Of a stretch of DNA of 64,000 bases, positions 54,133 to 64,000 are shown in pieces. The number at the start of each line of letters is the position of its first letter. Position 1 is the stretch's first letter. Source of the stretch: Scylla paramamosain (taxonomy: Eukaryota; Arthropoda; Malacostraca; Decapoda; Portunidae); assembly GCF_035594125.1 (NCBI RefSeq), contig NW_026973713.1, forward strand, positions 242,501-306,500, written 5' to 3'. Below the pieces are notes generated by a model. It was not told the DNA's origin, searched no databases, and saw only the letters and a program-made list of their open reading frames with translations. Position numbers and translations under genes: made by a program.

Positions 54133-55502
54133 TTCCTCCTCTGACACATGCCAAAATGATAATCACTCCCAGTGTTGTTGTGGATCAGGGATGCTGTAAA
54201 CTTTCCAATGACCCAGCTGTGACCACACTGAATGTTTCCATTTGTGACTCACAGTGCAAGGGGCCAGTCACACCCTGCCCTCTAAAGACAACTCTCTCCC
54301 TTCACACAACTCTACATGTACCTAATATGCAGACACCCTTCACTCAGAATTCAAAATTTATGATGGTGGCTCTTACACAAGCTTTGGAGTCCCTGTCTGG
54401 GAAGGAGACCACAAATGTCCCCAGGACGGACTCTTCTTCAGGTATCGAACCTAAGTGTCTTGACACCCTACTCAACTTTTTCTTCATTAATTTATGCAGC
54501 ATTTGCCGCCTTATCTAATTTTCAATCTGTAGAACACCACCTCCCCTCTAATAAGCCTCATCTTCTTTTCGTCACCAAAATGCAGATGTCTGAGCCAACT
54601 GACAGTAGCTCCTTCTCTGTTCCCTCCTATTTTCTCCATACTCATTTTTAATCCAGAGCTGGATGTTGCATCTTTGTAGGCAATGACATAACTTGCTCTT
54701 GTATCCATGCTTTTCATCCTCCTCCTCCTCTTCCTCTTCCTCTTCCTCTTCCTCTTCCTCATCTTTGTCCTCCTCCTCCTCCTCCTCCTCCTCCTCCTCC
54801 TCCTCCTCCTCCTCCTCCTCAACATCGACATGATGCTACCTTCTAGATAGCTATCTTCTCTTCTTCATTGACTCTCAACTGTCCCCTTCTACACTGAACA
54901 TCTTCAGTCTATCCTTTACTTATAATATAAACTGGAAACTTTGTCTTATTTCTAGCTAAAACAGCTTCTATAAAGTTAAGCCAGTTTTTTTTTCTTATCT
55001 CCTCCAATTGCTGATTCTGTACAGGGACCTTATCCATCCATGTAAGGAGTATGCCTTACATGTATGAGGAGTTCCACTCATAACACTGTAACAGACTTTG
55101 CAATCTCTCTCTCTTATTGCCACAATATTGTGTCTCTTGCTATCTTGTACCACTATTTTCATGCTAACTGCTCTTCTGATCTTGCTAACTGCATGCCTCC
55201 CCTCCTCCTGCAGCCTCACTTCATAAAACTTTCTACTTTCTCTCATCCCTATTCTATCCACCTCTCAATTGCAAGTGTTAACCAGTATTCTCAATCATTC
55301 ATTTCCTTTTCTGGTAAATTCTGGAACTCCCTTTCCACTTCTGTCTTTCCTCCTTATGACTTGAGGGAGGTTTTGAGACACTTATCCTCCAGTTTTCATG
55401 AACATTTCTGACTGTTTAGGGACTGGCACCTCAGTGGGCCTTTTTCTTCTAATTTTGTTGCCTTTAGCCAATGCACATCCTACACAAAAAAAAAAAAAAA
55501 AA
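54133..55502 (+). pseudogene. Old, internally deleted copy of the Jockey-like element
   Basis: 54133-54715 matches the leader and endonuclease start of the full-length element (about 2790-3378) at clearly lower identity. 54840-55502 matches from about 5359 to the poly(A) tail (55485-55502). About 2 kb of endonuclease and RT is absent and is replaced by a (TCC)n tract. Frames are broken by stops and indels. Confidence 0.88.
54717..54819 (+). repeat. (TCC)n/(TCTTCC)n microsatellite
   Basis: Pyrimidine triplets and hexamers sit exactly at the internal deletion point of the retroelement copy. Confidence 0.92.
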
Positions 55503-55899
55503 TCCACTTTTGTAGATATCCAGACTTTCTCCCACTTTCTCCCAATCTGAGAATGGTTCCATCACATTTTACTGACATGCCACACATTCCAAGTGCACTT
55601 TCATTGCTCTCACTGTCTGTCCTATTCACCACAGCACCTCCCGAACAATAACATGCATCTTAAAGATGTATGAGATCTTGTAATTTATTCAGCCATATTG
55701 GCAATAATGCACCCTTTGACTTGATTGGAGTTTAGAGGTGTTAGTCACATGATGAGTTGGGAAGGTGAACAAGTGTTAGTACCTATCTGTACAGAGCCTG
55801 AGCTACATTTGTATCTATATTTATCCAATTTATCCCTTTGTTTGGTAGTTGGTGTGTTTGTGTGTGACCGCCAAAGATTATGATCCTGCTCATCCACAG
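55503..55899. other. Region upstream of LIN54
   Basis: Unique DNA between the old retroelement copy and the first LIN54 exon seen. A CATCCACAG acceptor at 55899 suggests a 5' non-coding exon further upstream. No promoter is identifiable. Confidence 0.45.
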
Positions 55900-58690
55900 A
55901 CAAAGATGGCAGTGAGGGGGGGCAACACAGTGTTCATTGATGCCTCGGCACTTGGGGAGCTGACGAGCCAGCTGACGTCCCAAGACCTAGAGAGTCTGGT
56001 GGGCTTCAACATCCAGCCGGCAGACTTGGAGGCTCTGCAGGAGGCAACTGAGGGTCATGTGAGTATTACTGCTTACAGAGGCAAGCTTTCAGATTTCACT
56101 TATTTTTGGTGTATTACTAGCAGTAGTCAGAGGATGCTGGGGCAGTGATGTAGGTGAGAGGAAAACAGGTTCTTTTCAATGATTGTGGTGGCAAAGTGTG
56201 TTGAATATTTTGTGAAAGATAAGTTGCCAATAGAAGACATGATTGAGATCATAAGGAATTAGATACAACAAAAGCCTAAGGACTGGAGAGATAGATTGAA
56301 TACAACCAAAGTTGGGTATTGAAATCCTGTACTAGATCATTCTCAATTTTTTTTTTACTAGACTTCTCAGAAGTTGACATTTCTAACATTTCTAAAAACT
56401 GGCAAGTGATCAAGGTTATTGTATTTACCATGCTGAAATCCTGCATGCCAAGAAGTATTATAATTGCTATGCATTATACACCATTCTTAGACAGTGATCC
56501 CTTAGTGTTGTTAGTGATCCCTAACTATTACTCTACTTGTTGATCCCAGGTGGTGGACACTCCTGGAGTGCTCATCTCTGATGGGGTGACAGTGGGCAAC
56601 ATTGTGGAGGTGGAGGGTGGAGAGAGTGGAGTGCTGGAAGAGTCTCAGCAGCTGGACTCCCATGCTCACCACCAGCCAATGGAAGTGGACACCCTCACTG
56701 ACCATGACCAGGTCATTGGTGAGTATCAGCTGCAGATTTGTCATGGCCATACAAGGACAAAAAAAATAAATTTATAGTCCTTTCAAGCACTTATACATAA
56801 TTGTGTGTTGGCCTTGATCTCTATCCACAGGAGGCAATATCAGGGAATGTATCACTCACTATTGTCTGCTGTGTGTTACATACTTTTGGTTCTCCCGCAC
56901 AGGTGAAATGGACATGCTGCAGCAGGGTGGTGAGCTGATTGGCATGGCAGGAGAGATGTCCACAGGCGGTGAGGCTGCCACCACCTCGGCTCTGCTGGCT
57001 TCTGTGTCTTCGGGTGACTCCTCTTCCTCCCAGATAGTTTCAGAGACGCCACAGCTCATAAAGAGCAGCTTGGGCCAGTTTGTAGTTCTGCAGCAGAACC
57101 AGGTGAGGCTACAGCTGCTTCTGTAGTGCTACTGTAGTGTCTTATTTATTCCTACTATCTTTTCATTGTACCCTTACTTGCAGTAGTCTCCCTGTTTTTT
57201 ACATTATGGCTAGATGTTGCAAAAGGTGACAGAAACACATGAATGTAGGGACTAAGGATGCCTTCTCTGTACTTTTATTCCATCATTTACATTAGGTGTG
57301 GCAGCTTTTCTTTGCCATCTCAATACCAATATATTGATGTGTATATCAGTAGATCCAGGCTGGACCTGTCAGGTATTGACTGTACATTTTATGTAGTAGT
57401 AGTGTGGGAATTACAGCACCCAACAAATAATGGAGAAATTTCTGAATGTTTTATCGAAATTAGTAATATTTCTCAATGAGACGGAACTCGGGAGTAAAAG
57501 CAAGGTGAACAATTTTTACTTATATATTTCAGCAGAATAACATCTCTATTGGTTCTATGGCCAACCGAATCATCACATCGGGCGGCCAGGTCGTGAGCAC
57601 AGTGTCGGGCCCTAGCAGCAGCAACAACAGCAAGCCGGTGGTGGTGAACACATCTCAGCTCAGTGGGGGAGTGAGGCAGCAGATGGTGGTCACCTCGCAG
57701 GCCCACCCAGTGCGGACGGAGCATCAAACCAGATTCCTCCAGGAACCATCATCCCACACACCACAAAGCCACAGCCTTCTCGCACAATCATTGATGCAAA
57801 TGGGATCAGACCAAGAAAACCTTGCAACTGTAAAAAGAGCCAGTGTCTTAAATTGTGAGTATTCTTGCTTACTTTAAAAAAGCTCCCCTCCACCATATCC
57901 TCTTCATGCCTTCCTTCTTGACATCAGAACTACAAAAAAGCTCATTGAGTCCTTTCCTATCAATACACCGGTACCCATTTTGAGAATGTATGAGTAAACT
58001 GTTTTCCCACATTGGTGGTTCGTCAGCATGTGGCGAAATGGAGGCTATTTTGCATGTACTTAAGTGACCTTTTCTTTCTTCCTTAGATACTGTGATTGCT
58101 TTGCAAATGGAGAATTTTGCAACAACTGTAATTGTGCAAACTGTTTCAACAATTTAAATCATAAGGAGGATAGACAGAAAGCAATCAAGACATGTTTGGA
58201 TAGAAATCCCCAAGCTTTCCGGCCAAAGATTGGCAAAGGTGGAAGCGATAATGAAAGGAGACACAACAAAGGCTGCAACTGTAAGTGGTCTGGGTGCCTG
58301 AAGAACTACTGTGAATGTTATGAGGTAAGTGTATTTTTATGGATTATTTTTAGTAAATGCATAGGTGGTATTTGTTTTGTTGCTATCAATATTTTGTAGA
58401 TACAAAAGGCATCTTTTACCTGCCACAAACAAAATATATAGTAATTACTTGCACCATTTTATCATTTAACTAATATGTGATTATTTGCAGGCCAAGATCC
58501 CATGCTCCAACATGTGCAAGTGTGTGGGCTGCAAGAATGTGGACATGACACCAGCACCGGAGAGGAAGGGACTGATGCAGCTGGCCGAATGTGCTGAAGC
58601 ACGGGTCAATCAGCAGAAGGCCGTTAAATCAAAATTACCTTCATTCTCACATCACTCACCCAATAAAATGATTCTTCCTACCACTTCAAA
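55900..58690 (+). CDS. LIN54: LIN54 (MuvB/DREAM DNA-binding subunit), plus-strand exons, rearranged
   Basis: LIN54 is the subunit by which the nuclear MuvB/DREAM complex contacts CHR promoter elements of cell-cycle genes. Exons: 55900-56058 (ATG 55906), 56550-56718, 56903-57102, 57533-57719 (then broken), 57720-57854, 58087-58324, 58491-58690. All junctions except 57719/57720 have GT/AG sites and matching phase. Seen: an acidic N-terminus ([19 protein letters not shown]), KPVVVNTSQ, then two cysteine-rich CXC motifs, [20 protein letters not shown] and [18 protein letters not shown], each with its DNA-contacting Tyr. At 57720 the DNA jumps into the middle of a later exon, out of frame, so a transcript would be truncated. 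The exons between lie on the opposite strand at 59476-60536. The last exon ends in a donor (GTAAGC, 58691); the conserved C-terminal exon is absent. One conserved Thr in CXC1 is Lys here. Confidence 0.9.
57720..58256 (+). repeat. Inverted duplication, left arm (537 bp)
   Basis: The reverse complement equals 59074-59610 over the same 537 bp length. It spans the end of one LIN54 exon, an intron and the start of the CXC1 exon. At least one base differs (Lys versus Thr codon near 57834). Confidence 0.93.
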
Positions 58691-58977
58691 GTAAGCATTA
58701 CTTGAGTACTTCAAGACAAATTTTAAACCTAAGAAATGTTGGCCCACTTGTAGCAGGAAAAGAGCATCTGAGGAGCCATAGTAGTTTTTGCAGGATATCA
58801 AAGAAACCATGAAGTTGCTTTGGTAATAGAGCTATTGATTTAATCTTTTCATAAATACCATACATCTCTTAAAAATTCCAGTTTGTGGTAAGATAACTAT
58901 AAGATGACATATAGCACATAACAAACAGTGAGATAAACAGTCCTCAAGAAGAATTTGTCACAAGTTTTTATGAACAC
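58691..58977. other. Intron-like DNA after the last LIN54 exon seen
   Basis: A/T-rich, starting with the donor GTAAGC. I find no match to the LIN54 C-terminal region here. Confidence 0.6.
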
Positions 58978-59072
58978 AATGTCATTTGGGGAAGAAAATT
59001 CAAGCAGAAAAGAAAGATTCTAGGCTCTAGAATCTTTCTTTTCTGCTTGAATTTTCTTCCCCAAATGACATT
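58978..59072. repeat. Perfect 46 bp palindrome with 3 nt centre
   Basis: Arms 58978-59023 and 59027-59072 are exact reverse complements around GCT. It marks the fold-back point of the larger inverted duplication. Confidence 0.95.
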
Positions 59073-59073
59073 A

Positions 59074-59610
59074 TTTCATTATCGCTTCCACCTTTGCCAA
59101 TCTTTGGCCGGAAAGCTTGGGGATTTCTATCCAAACATGTCTTGATTGCTTTCTGTCTATCCTCCTTATGATTTAAATTGTTGAAACAGTTTGCACAATT
59201 ACAGTTGTTGCAAAATTCTCCATTTGCAAAGCAATCACAGTATCTAAGGAAGAAAGAAAAGGTCACTTAAGTACATGCAAAATAGCCTCCATTTCGCCAC
59301 ATGCTGACGAACCACCAATGTGGGAAAACAGTTTACTCATACATTCTCAAAATGGGTACCGGTGTATTGATAGGAAAGGACTCAATGAGCTTTTTTGTAG
59401 TTCTGATGTCAAGAAGGAAGGCATGAAGAGGATATGGTGGAGGGGAGCTTTTTTAAAGTAAGCAAGAATACTCACAATTTAAGACACTGGCTCTTTGTAC
59501 AGTTGCAAGGTTTTCTTGGTCTGATCCCATTTGCATCAATGATTGTGCGAGAAGGCTGTGGCTTTGTGGTGTGTGGGATGATGGTTCCTGGAGGAATCTG
59601 GTTTGATGCT
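59074..59610 (-). repeat. Inverted duplication, right arm (537 bp)
   Basis: Reverse complement of 57720-58256, with no net insertion or deletion. Confidence 0.93.
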
Positions 59611-60536
59611 TGAATTGTGCTGTTGCTTGTAGTGTTTGACTGAAGCTGTAACATAGCAGAATTTAATTTAAACTTTATCCTATGTTAGGTAACAATTTTG
59701 AAATATTTTGTTGTTGTTTTCTTCCTGATTAAGAGTGCACCAGAAATTACAGAGACACAATAAAACATCTTCCAAATACCAGGTCCACCAGAAGCAGGAT
59801 GTACCAGTATGTCACCTGCCACCTAAGTGTTAATATGATAGCTTGGTGTAAGTGACAACTGCAGTGTGAGCACCAAGGTACCTGTGACATGTAGTGAGCT
59901 GGGATCATAACCACTGAACCTGGCTGGGTGTTGGAAAGGACTCCTGGGGGCAGGGCAGAGGCTGGGAGGGTCAGGTTGGTCTGAGGCATCCCACCCGACA
60001 CATTGGACGAGCCTGAGCCGGACACTGGGATGATCACGCGCTGCTTGTTCCTCTGCATAGGAGTGGTGAGGGGATTAAGACTGAAGTTACTTGAAGCAAT
60101 TTAATTCAACATGAGAAAAAATTACATGTACACCAACTCATCATTTATTTGGTTCTACTATTTCAAAGGGGGAATTAGTTTCAACTAGAGGTGCATGCCA
60201 AGTATACAGTACTGTAACCATCCTACCCATGGCTAGTTACCTGCCATGTGTACTGCTACATACCATACCAACACTGCCATCACAGCATGGTAATCATAAC
60301 AGTAAGAGCAAAGTCAAACTTACGGTCTGATTGGGAGCAATGGGCATAGCCTTAATTTTGATGGGCTGAGAGGCAGCAGGAGCAATGGGCTTGTTGGTGG
60401 GAGGTGTTGGGCGTATGAGTGTGGCGCTGCCTCCTCCTCCTCCTCCTCCTCCTCCTCCTCCTCCTCCTCCTCCTCCTCCTCCTCCTCCTCCTCCTCCACC
60501 ACCAACTCCAGGACTCACTAGTCGAATATAGTTCAT
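59074..60536 (-). CDS. LIN54: LIN54, minus-strand exons (middle part plus CXC1)
   Basis: Exons on the minus strand: 60536-60324 ([11 protein letters not shown], long poly-Gly, [17 protein letters not shown]), 60052-59882 ([12 protein letters not shown] to MIPAHYMSQ), 59645-59476 (LQSNTTSN to [11 protein letters not shown]) and 59250-59074 ([10 protein letters not shown] to GKGGSDNE). All have good splice sites and phases 0, 0 and 2. Their order is that of known LIN54 proteins and supplies exactly the part missing on the plus strand. The last exon is cut at 59074, before CXC2, and runs into the palindrome. The CXC1 exon here keeps the conserved Thr. No start codon exon lies upstream on this strand, so alone it cannot make a protein. 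Confidence 0.88.
60430..60498 (+). repeat. (CTC)n microsatellite inside a LIN54 exon
   Basis: About 22 CTC triplets on the plus strand; on the coding strand they are GGA/GGT codons encoding more than 20 consecutive glycines. Confidence 0.93.
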
Positions 60537-60574
60537 CTGAAGCACATACAAAGCAATCAGAAAGCAGTACATCA

Positions 60575-60593
60575 TTATCTATTATTATTATTA

Positions 60594-60670
<77 letters not shown>

Positions 60671-60671
60671 G
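60575..60671 (+). repeat. (ATT)n microsatellite
   Basis: About 32 ATT triplets with two single-base breaks. A TTGATCAACTTGAATAGTTGATG motif (split for length as TTGATCAACTTGAATAG plus TTGATG) is repeated at about 60683 and 60720. Confidence 0.93.
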
Positions 60672-60855
60672 CTACTACTATGTTTGATCAACTTGAATAG
60701 TTGATGTCCTACTCTATATTTGATCAACTTGAATAGTTGATGGATATGAAAAGAAGAGGAAGCAAGGAGAAGAGATTACAGAGTTACAAGAGAGTATTCA
60801 AGCTTAAAACAGACAATTCTGTTTAGAAGCCACATATACTATCACATAACTAGAA

Positions 60856-62538
60856 ATGAGGGAAAGGAGGGCAAACTACCATCCTGTGCAAAGGGTCACA
60901 CAATTGATCCCTAGCTACATCATGATCACACACCAAGTACCGCAATACAACAGGCTACAACCTTCCCCTGGAACAATTTTAATTTTACTACTACAGAGTG
61001 GCGATATTAGCACCAATCCCGGCCCCCAGTGTAGCAAAGTGATTGAAAATAGTGTGCAGACAAGAGAGGAAGGTAAAAGACGCCCAAAAAATACATGTGC
61101 GCATTGTGGGAGAGGAATTATTAAAACCAGCAAAACAAAGGAATGTGAAGAATGTAGCTGCAAAGTTCACTTAAAGTGCATGAAAAATATAGTACAAAAT
61201 AAGAAAAGTGAAAGGAAAATATGTGAATTGTGTAAAAAAGGCATTTACAGGAACAGTAAATCATTAATATGTGATCTATGTAAAAAAGAAACTCATCTAA
61301 AGTGCATTAGTGGTAACAAGAAATACATTACATGGCAAGAAAAACAGTGTAAACACATATGTAATTTGTGCTGTCTAGCTGAATTGCCTTTCCAAGAAAA
61401 GCATCACACTGCAAACGCACAGATAAATGAAGGTACAGGCAATATAAATGAAGAAGTTAATGAAGAACATACTGACATCACTACACCATCAAAAAGTGAC
61501 AACAAAATTTATGAAACTTTTAATAACAAAGGGTTACACATAGTACACATAAACAGCCGCTCACTCATGAACAAACTGGAAGAAATAAAGATATTGGCAC
61601 TCAAAACTAATGCGGCAGTATTGTGCATTACAGAAACTTGGCTGGACGATTCAGTTACCAACAATGAAATAGAAATTAACGGATATCAGGTAATAAGAAA
61701 AGATAGAAACAGGAATGGAGGAGGAGTGTGTATATACATAAAGTCATGTTTAAGCATCAACCAAAGAAATGATGTTGACACAGAGGGACTTGAAGTGATT
61801 TGGTGTGAAATACTTTTGCCAAAGACAAAACCTATTATTATTGGATGTTGCTATAGACCTCCGCAGCAAAATAATGTTTTAGAATTGCTTGAAGAAAATA
61901 TCACAACATTTTCCCAAGATGATGAAGTTATAATTCAAGGTGATATGAACATATGTGTTCTTAAGAAAACAGGACAACTGTACAAAAGATATGTAAATTT
62001 AATTAAAATGTTTGGTATGGAACAACTAATAAGTGAGGTGACCAGGGAAACCAGTAAATCATCAACTATTATAGACCATATTATATGTAGCAAACCTGAA
62101 AAGATTAGTCAACAAGGAGTACTGCCAATAGGAATTAGTGATCACTATATAACATACTGTACTAGAAAGACAGTGAAGGCATGTATAAATGGTCATAATA
62201 GTATTAAGATCAGATCAATGAAGACATATAATGTACAGATATTCAATGAGGAATTAAGAAGCCAAAGCTGGAATTGTGTTTATGAGGCAGAAACAGTTGA
62301 CGAAGCATGGAACAGTTTTAAAAACATTTCCATCAAAGTAATTGACAAGGTAGCTCCGGTAAAAGAAATTAGAATCAAACAAAGAACGGAACCATGGATA
62401 ACTACACAAGTACTAGACATGATAAAAGAAAGAGATAGACTCTTAAGTGAATATAAAAAGGATAAAAACAACAAATATAAATATGACAAATTCTGCAAAT
62501 CAAGGAACAAACGAATAACGAATCAACATATGCAATAA
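60856..62538 (+). CDS. Zinc-finger/endonuclease part of a CR1/L2-like retrotransposon
   Basis: 560 residues. Seen in order: a hydrophobic stretch ending in a 2A-like SGDISTNPGP (residues 41-57), tandem PHD-like zinc fingers (CAHCGRGI...CEECSCKVHLKC and CELCKKGI...CDLCKKETHLKC, about 80-175), and an apurinic-type endonuclease (about 225-445) with HIVHINSRSLMNKL, LCITETWLDDS, VIIQGDMNI and GISDHY. A linker follows. The frame stops at 62538, where the RT of this element should begin; an RTE-type RT follows instead. The protein would bind nucleic acid and nick target DNA. It starts at an ATG with stops upstream. Clade assignment is by motif style. Confidence 0.85.
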   Translation: MRERRANYHPVQRVTQLIPSYIMITHQVPQYNRLQPSPGTILILLLQSGDISTNPGPQCSKVIENSVQTREEGKRRPKNTCAHCGRGIIKTSKTKECEECSCKVHLKCMKNIVQNKKSERKICELCKKGIYRNSKSLICDLCKKETHLKCISGNKKYITWQEKQCKHICNLCCLAELPFQEKHHTANAQINEGTGNINEEVNEEHTDITTPSKSDNKIYETFNNKGLHIVHINSRSLMNKLEEIKILALKTNAAVLCITETWLDDSVTNNEIEINGYQVIRKDRNRNGGGVCIYIKSCLSINQRNDVDTEGLEVIWCEILLPKTKPIIIGCCYRPPQQNNVLELLEENITTFSQDDEVIIQGDMNICVLKKTGQLYKRYVNLIKMFGMEQLISEVTRETSKSSTIIDHIICSKPEKISQQGVLPIGISDHYITYCTRKTVKACINGHNSIKIRSMKTYNVQIFNEELRSQSWNCVYEAETVDEAWNSFKNISIKVIDKVAPVKEIRIKQRTEPWITTQVLDMIKERDRLLSEYKKDKNNKYKYDKFCKSRNKRITNQHMQ

Positions 62539-64000
62539 TGAACAAAACAGGAGAACTACTAACAAAACCACAGGAGATTGAAGAAAGATGGAGAGAATAC
62601 TTCCAAGAACTTCTAAATGTGGAGGATGTGGAAGTGGATGAAGAGCGGAATCTAGATATACAGGAGGAACAAGGAGAGAACCCAAATGAGATCAGTATAG
62701 AGGAAGTGAAGGAGGCACTAAAGAAGATGAGAAGCGGCAAAGCCCCAGGGGACGACGAGCTCCCTATAGAGCTATTTAAAGCTGCTGGGGAAGAATGTGT
62801 AGAGTGGATGAGGTACATTTTCAGTAATGCGTGGAAAGAGTAGAAAGTGCCCCATGACTGGCACAAAGCAATAGTATGTCCAATATATAAGAAAGGCAGT
62901 AAAACAGATTGTGCAAATTATAGAGGTATATCCCTGTTATCTCATGTTGGAAAATTGTATGAAAGAATAGTTGAGAAAAGATTAAGAACCTGTGTCGAGG
63001 AGAAACTAGGAATATGGCAGTATGGTTTCAGGCCCAATAGGAGCACGACAGATCTAGTGTTCACTTTAAAGATGATAATGGAAAAGAATTGGGAGTGGAG
63101 CATTGATAAATATGTGGCTTTTATAGATCTGGAAAAAGCCTTTGATAGAATTAGAAGAGATTGCTTGTGGAGAGTCTTACAACATCAAGACTACGGCATA
63201 AACTCTAAACTGATACGAGTAATTAAGAGTATATATAAGAACACGGAGAGCAGAGTCAAGAACAGAGAGCTGGAGAGTGAATGGTTTAGCATTAAGACAG
63301 GAGTGAGACAAGGGGGAGTGCTCTCTCCTTTGCTATTCATTATGTACATGGACAGATGCCTGAAGGAAGTGTGTGTAAGGGAGGATAAAGAGATCACGCT
63401 GCCCTATGCAGACGATGTCGCTGTCGTGACAGGAAGCCAACAAGATCTTCAAGAGGCCATGACAAGATGGAATGATGTCTTAAATAGGGAAGGAATGAGA
63501 ATGAACAAACAAAAAACTGAAATAATGAAAGTTGGCAGAATAAAGGAGGAATGTAATATTTACATAGAAAACGTTAAACTGAAGCAGACCGACAAATTTT
63601 GTTATCTGGGAGTACTTTTCAACGAGGAAAACAGACAGAATATAGAAATTTTAAATAGAATACAGAAGTACAATGCAAATGTCAGTGCATTGTATCCCAT
63701 ACTTAAAGATAAGAATATTCCAACAAAAGCTAAAACCCTAATATTTACAACAATACTAAGACCAGTACTTCTATATGGGTCAGAAACTTGGACACTGACA
63801 ACAAGAACATCTTCACAAATACAAGCAGCAGAAATGAGAGTTCTGAGAATGATCCGAGGTGTGACCAGACTTGATAGAATTAGAAATGAAGAAACCAGAG
63901 AGAGATTAGGGATAACATCTGTACTGAAGATAATTGAAAAGAACAAATTGAGATGGTATGGACATGTCCAAAGAATGGAAGATACAAGATACGCAAGGAA
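62538..64000 (+). pseudogene. RTE-type reverse transcriptase, 5'-truncated, running off the window
   Basis: The frame 62538-62843 reads KPQEIEERWREYFQELLN and KAPGDDELPIELFKAAGEE, then meets a TAG at 62841, where a Trp or Glu is usual. The same frame then stays open to 64000: WQYGFRPNRSTTDLV, AFIDLEKAFDRI, RQGGVLSPLLF, active-site YADD (63405-63416), LLYGSETWTL and LRWYGHVQRM. These are typical of the RTE clade. Its own endonuclease is missing. Only the single stop blocks the RT. The 3' end lies beyond the window. Confidence 0.87.

Noticed and set aside
57719..57877. Plus-strand frame continuing past the junction as [12 protein letters not shown]...
   Set aside because: It is an out-of-frame reading of the LIN54 CXC1 exon created by the rearrangement.

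Overview
This is a eukaryotic genomic window, most likely from a decapod crustacean. The evidence is an interstitial block of the arthropod telomere repeat (TTAGG)n at 20126-20400, very dense and long dinucleotide arrays ((GA)n, (CT)n, (CA)n, (AT)n), several families of non-LTR retrotransposons, and one spliced conserved gene with short exons and canonical GT/AG introns. No operons, bacterial genes, rRNA or CRISPR are present. Most long open frames are translations of microsatellites and were not called. The species cannot be named from sequence alone.

Layout. 1-2290: microsatellites without a gene. 2290-6215: a degenerate ~60 bp repeat interrupted by a near full-length Jockey-like retrotransposon with an intact 986-residue endonuclease/reverse transcriptase ORF and a poly(A) tail. 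6889-7041 (minus): one exon that looks like the amino-terminal domain of an AMPA-type ionotropic glutamate receptor. 7100-15680: microsatellites, a polypurine tract and one possible terminal exon. 15684-18665: a patchwork of retrotransposon pieces, including a head-to-head broken copy of the Jockey-like element and an element lacking its RT core. 18840-20400: a GC-rich, frame-broken protein-like region with a 54 bp minisatellite, followed by G-rich DNA and the TTAGG block. 20400-33300: microsatellites, a 34/68 bp higher-order tandem repeat (28333-28740), ~870 bp of (AT)n (30700-31580) and a candidate recursive splice site on the minus strand (24338). 33318-34433: a 5'-truncated young copy of the Jockey-like element. 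35408-36104 (minus) and 48030-48980 (plus): 3' ends of two other non-LTR families. 49000-52360: simple repeats. 52361-52984 (minus): an unrecognised intronless ORF with ten heptad repeats and a plausible TATA/initiator promoter. 54133-55502: an old internally deleted Jockey-like copy. 55900-60536: the LIN54 gene (DNA-binding subunit of MuvB/DREAM), structurally scrambled. 60856-64000: a non-LTR endonuclease ORF with zinc fingers and a 2A-like motif, joined to an RTE-type reverse transcriptase that runs off the window.

The most interesting items are the LIN54 rearrangement (a 537 bp inverted duplication plus a 46 bp perfect palindrome, with neither arm coding for a whole protein), the chimeric retroelement at the right end, the ratchet-type splice sites on the minus strand, the TTAGG block beside a frame-broken repeat protein, and the unknown heptad-repeat ORF. 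I see no defence system or gene cluster. The LIN54 arrangement could be a real rearrangement or an assembly artefact, and I cannot decide between them from one sequence.
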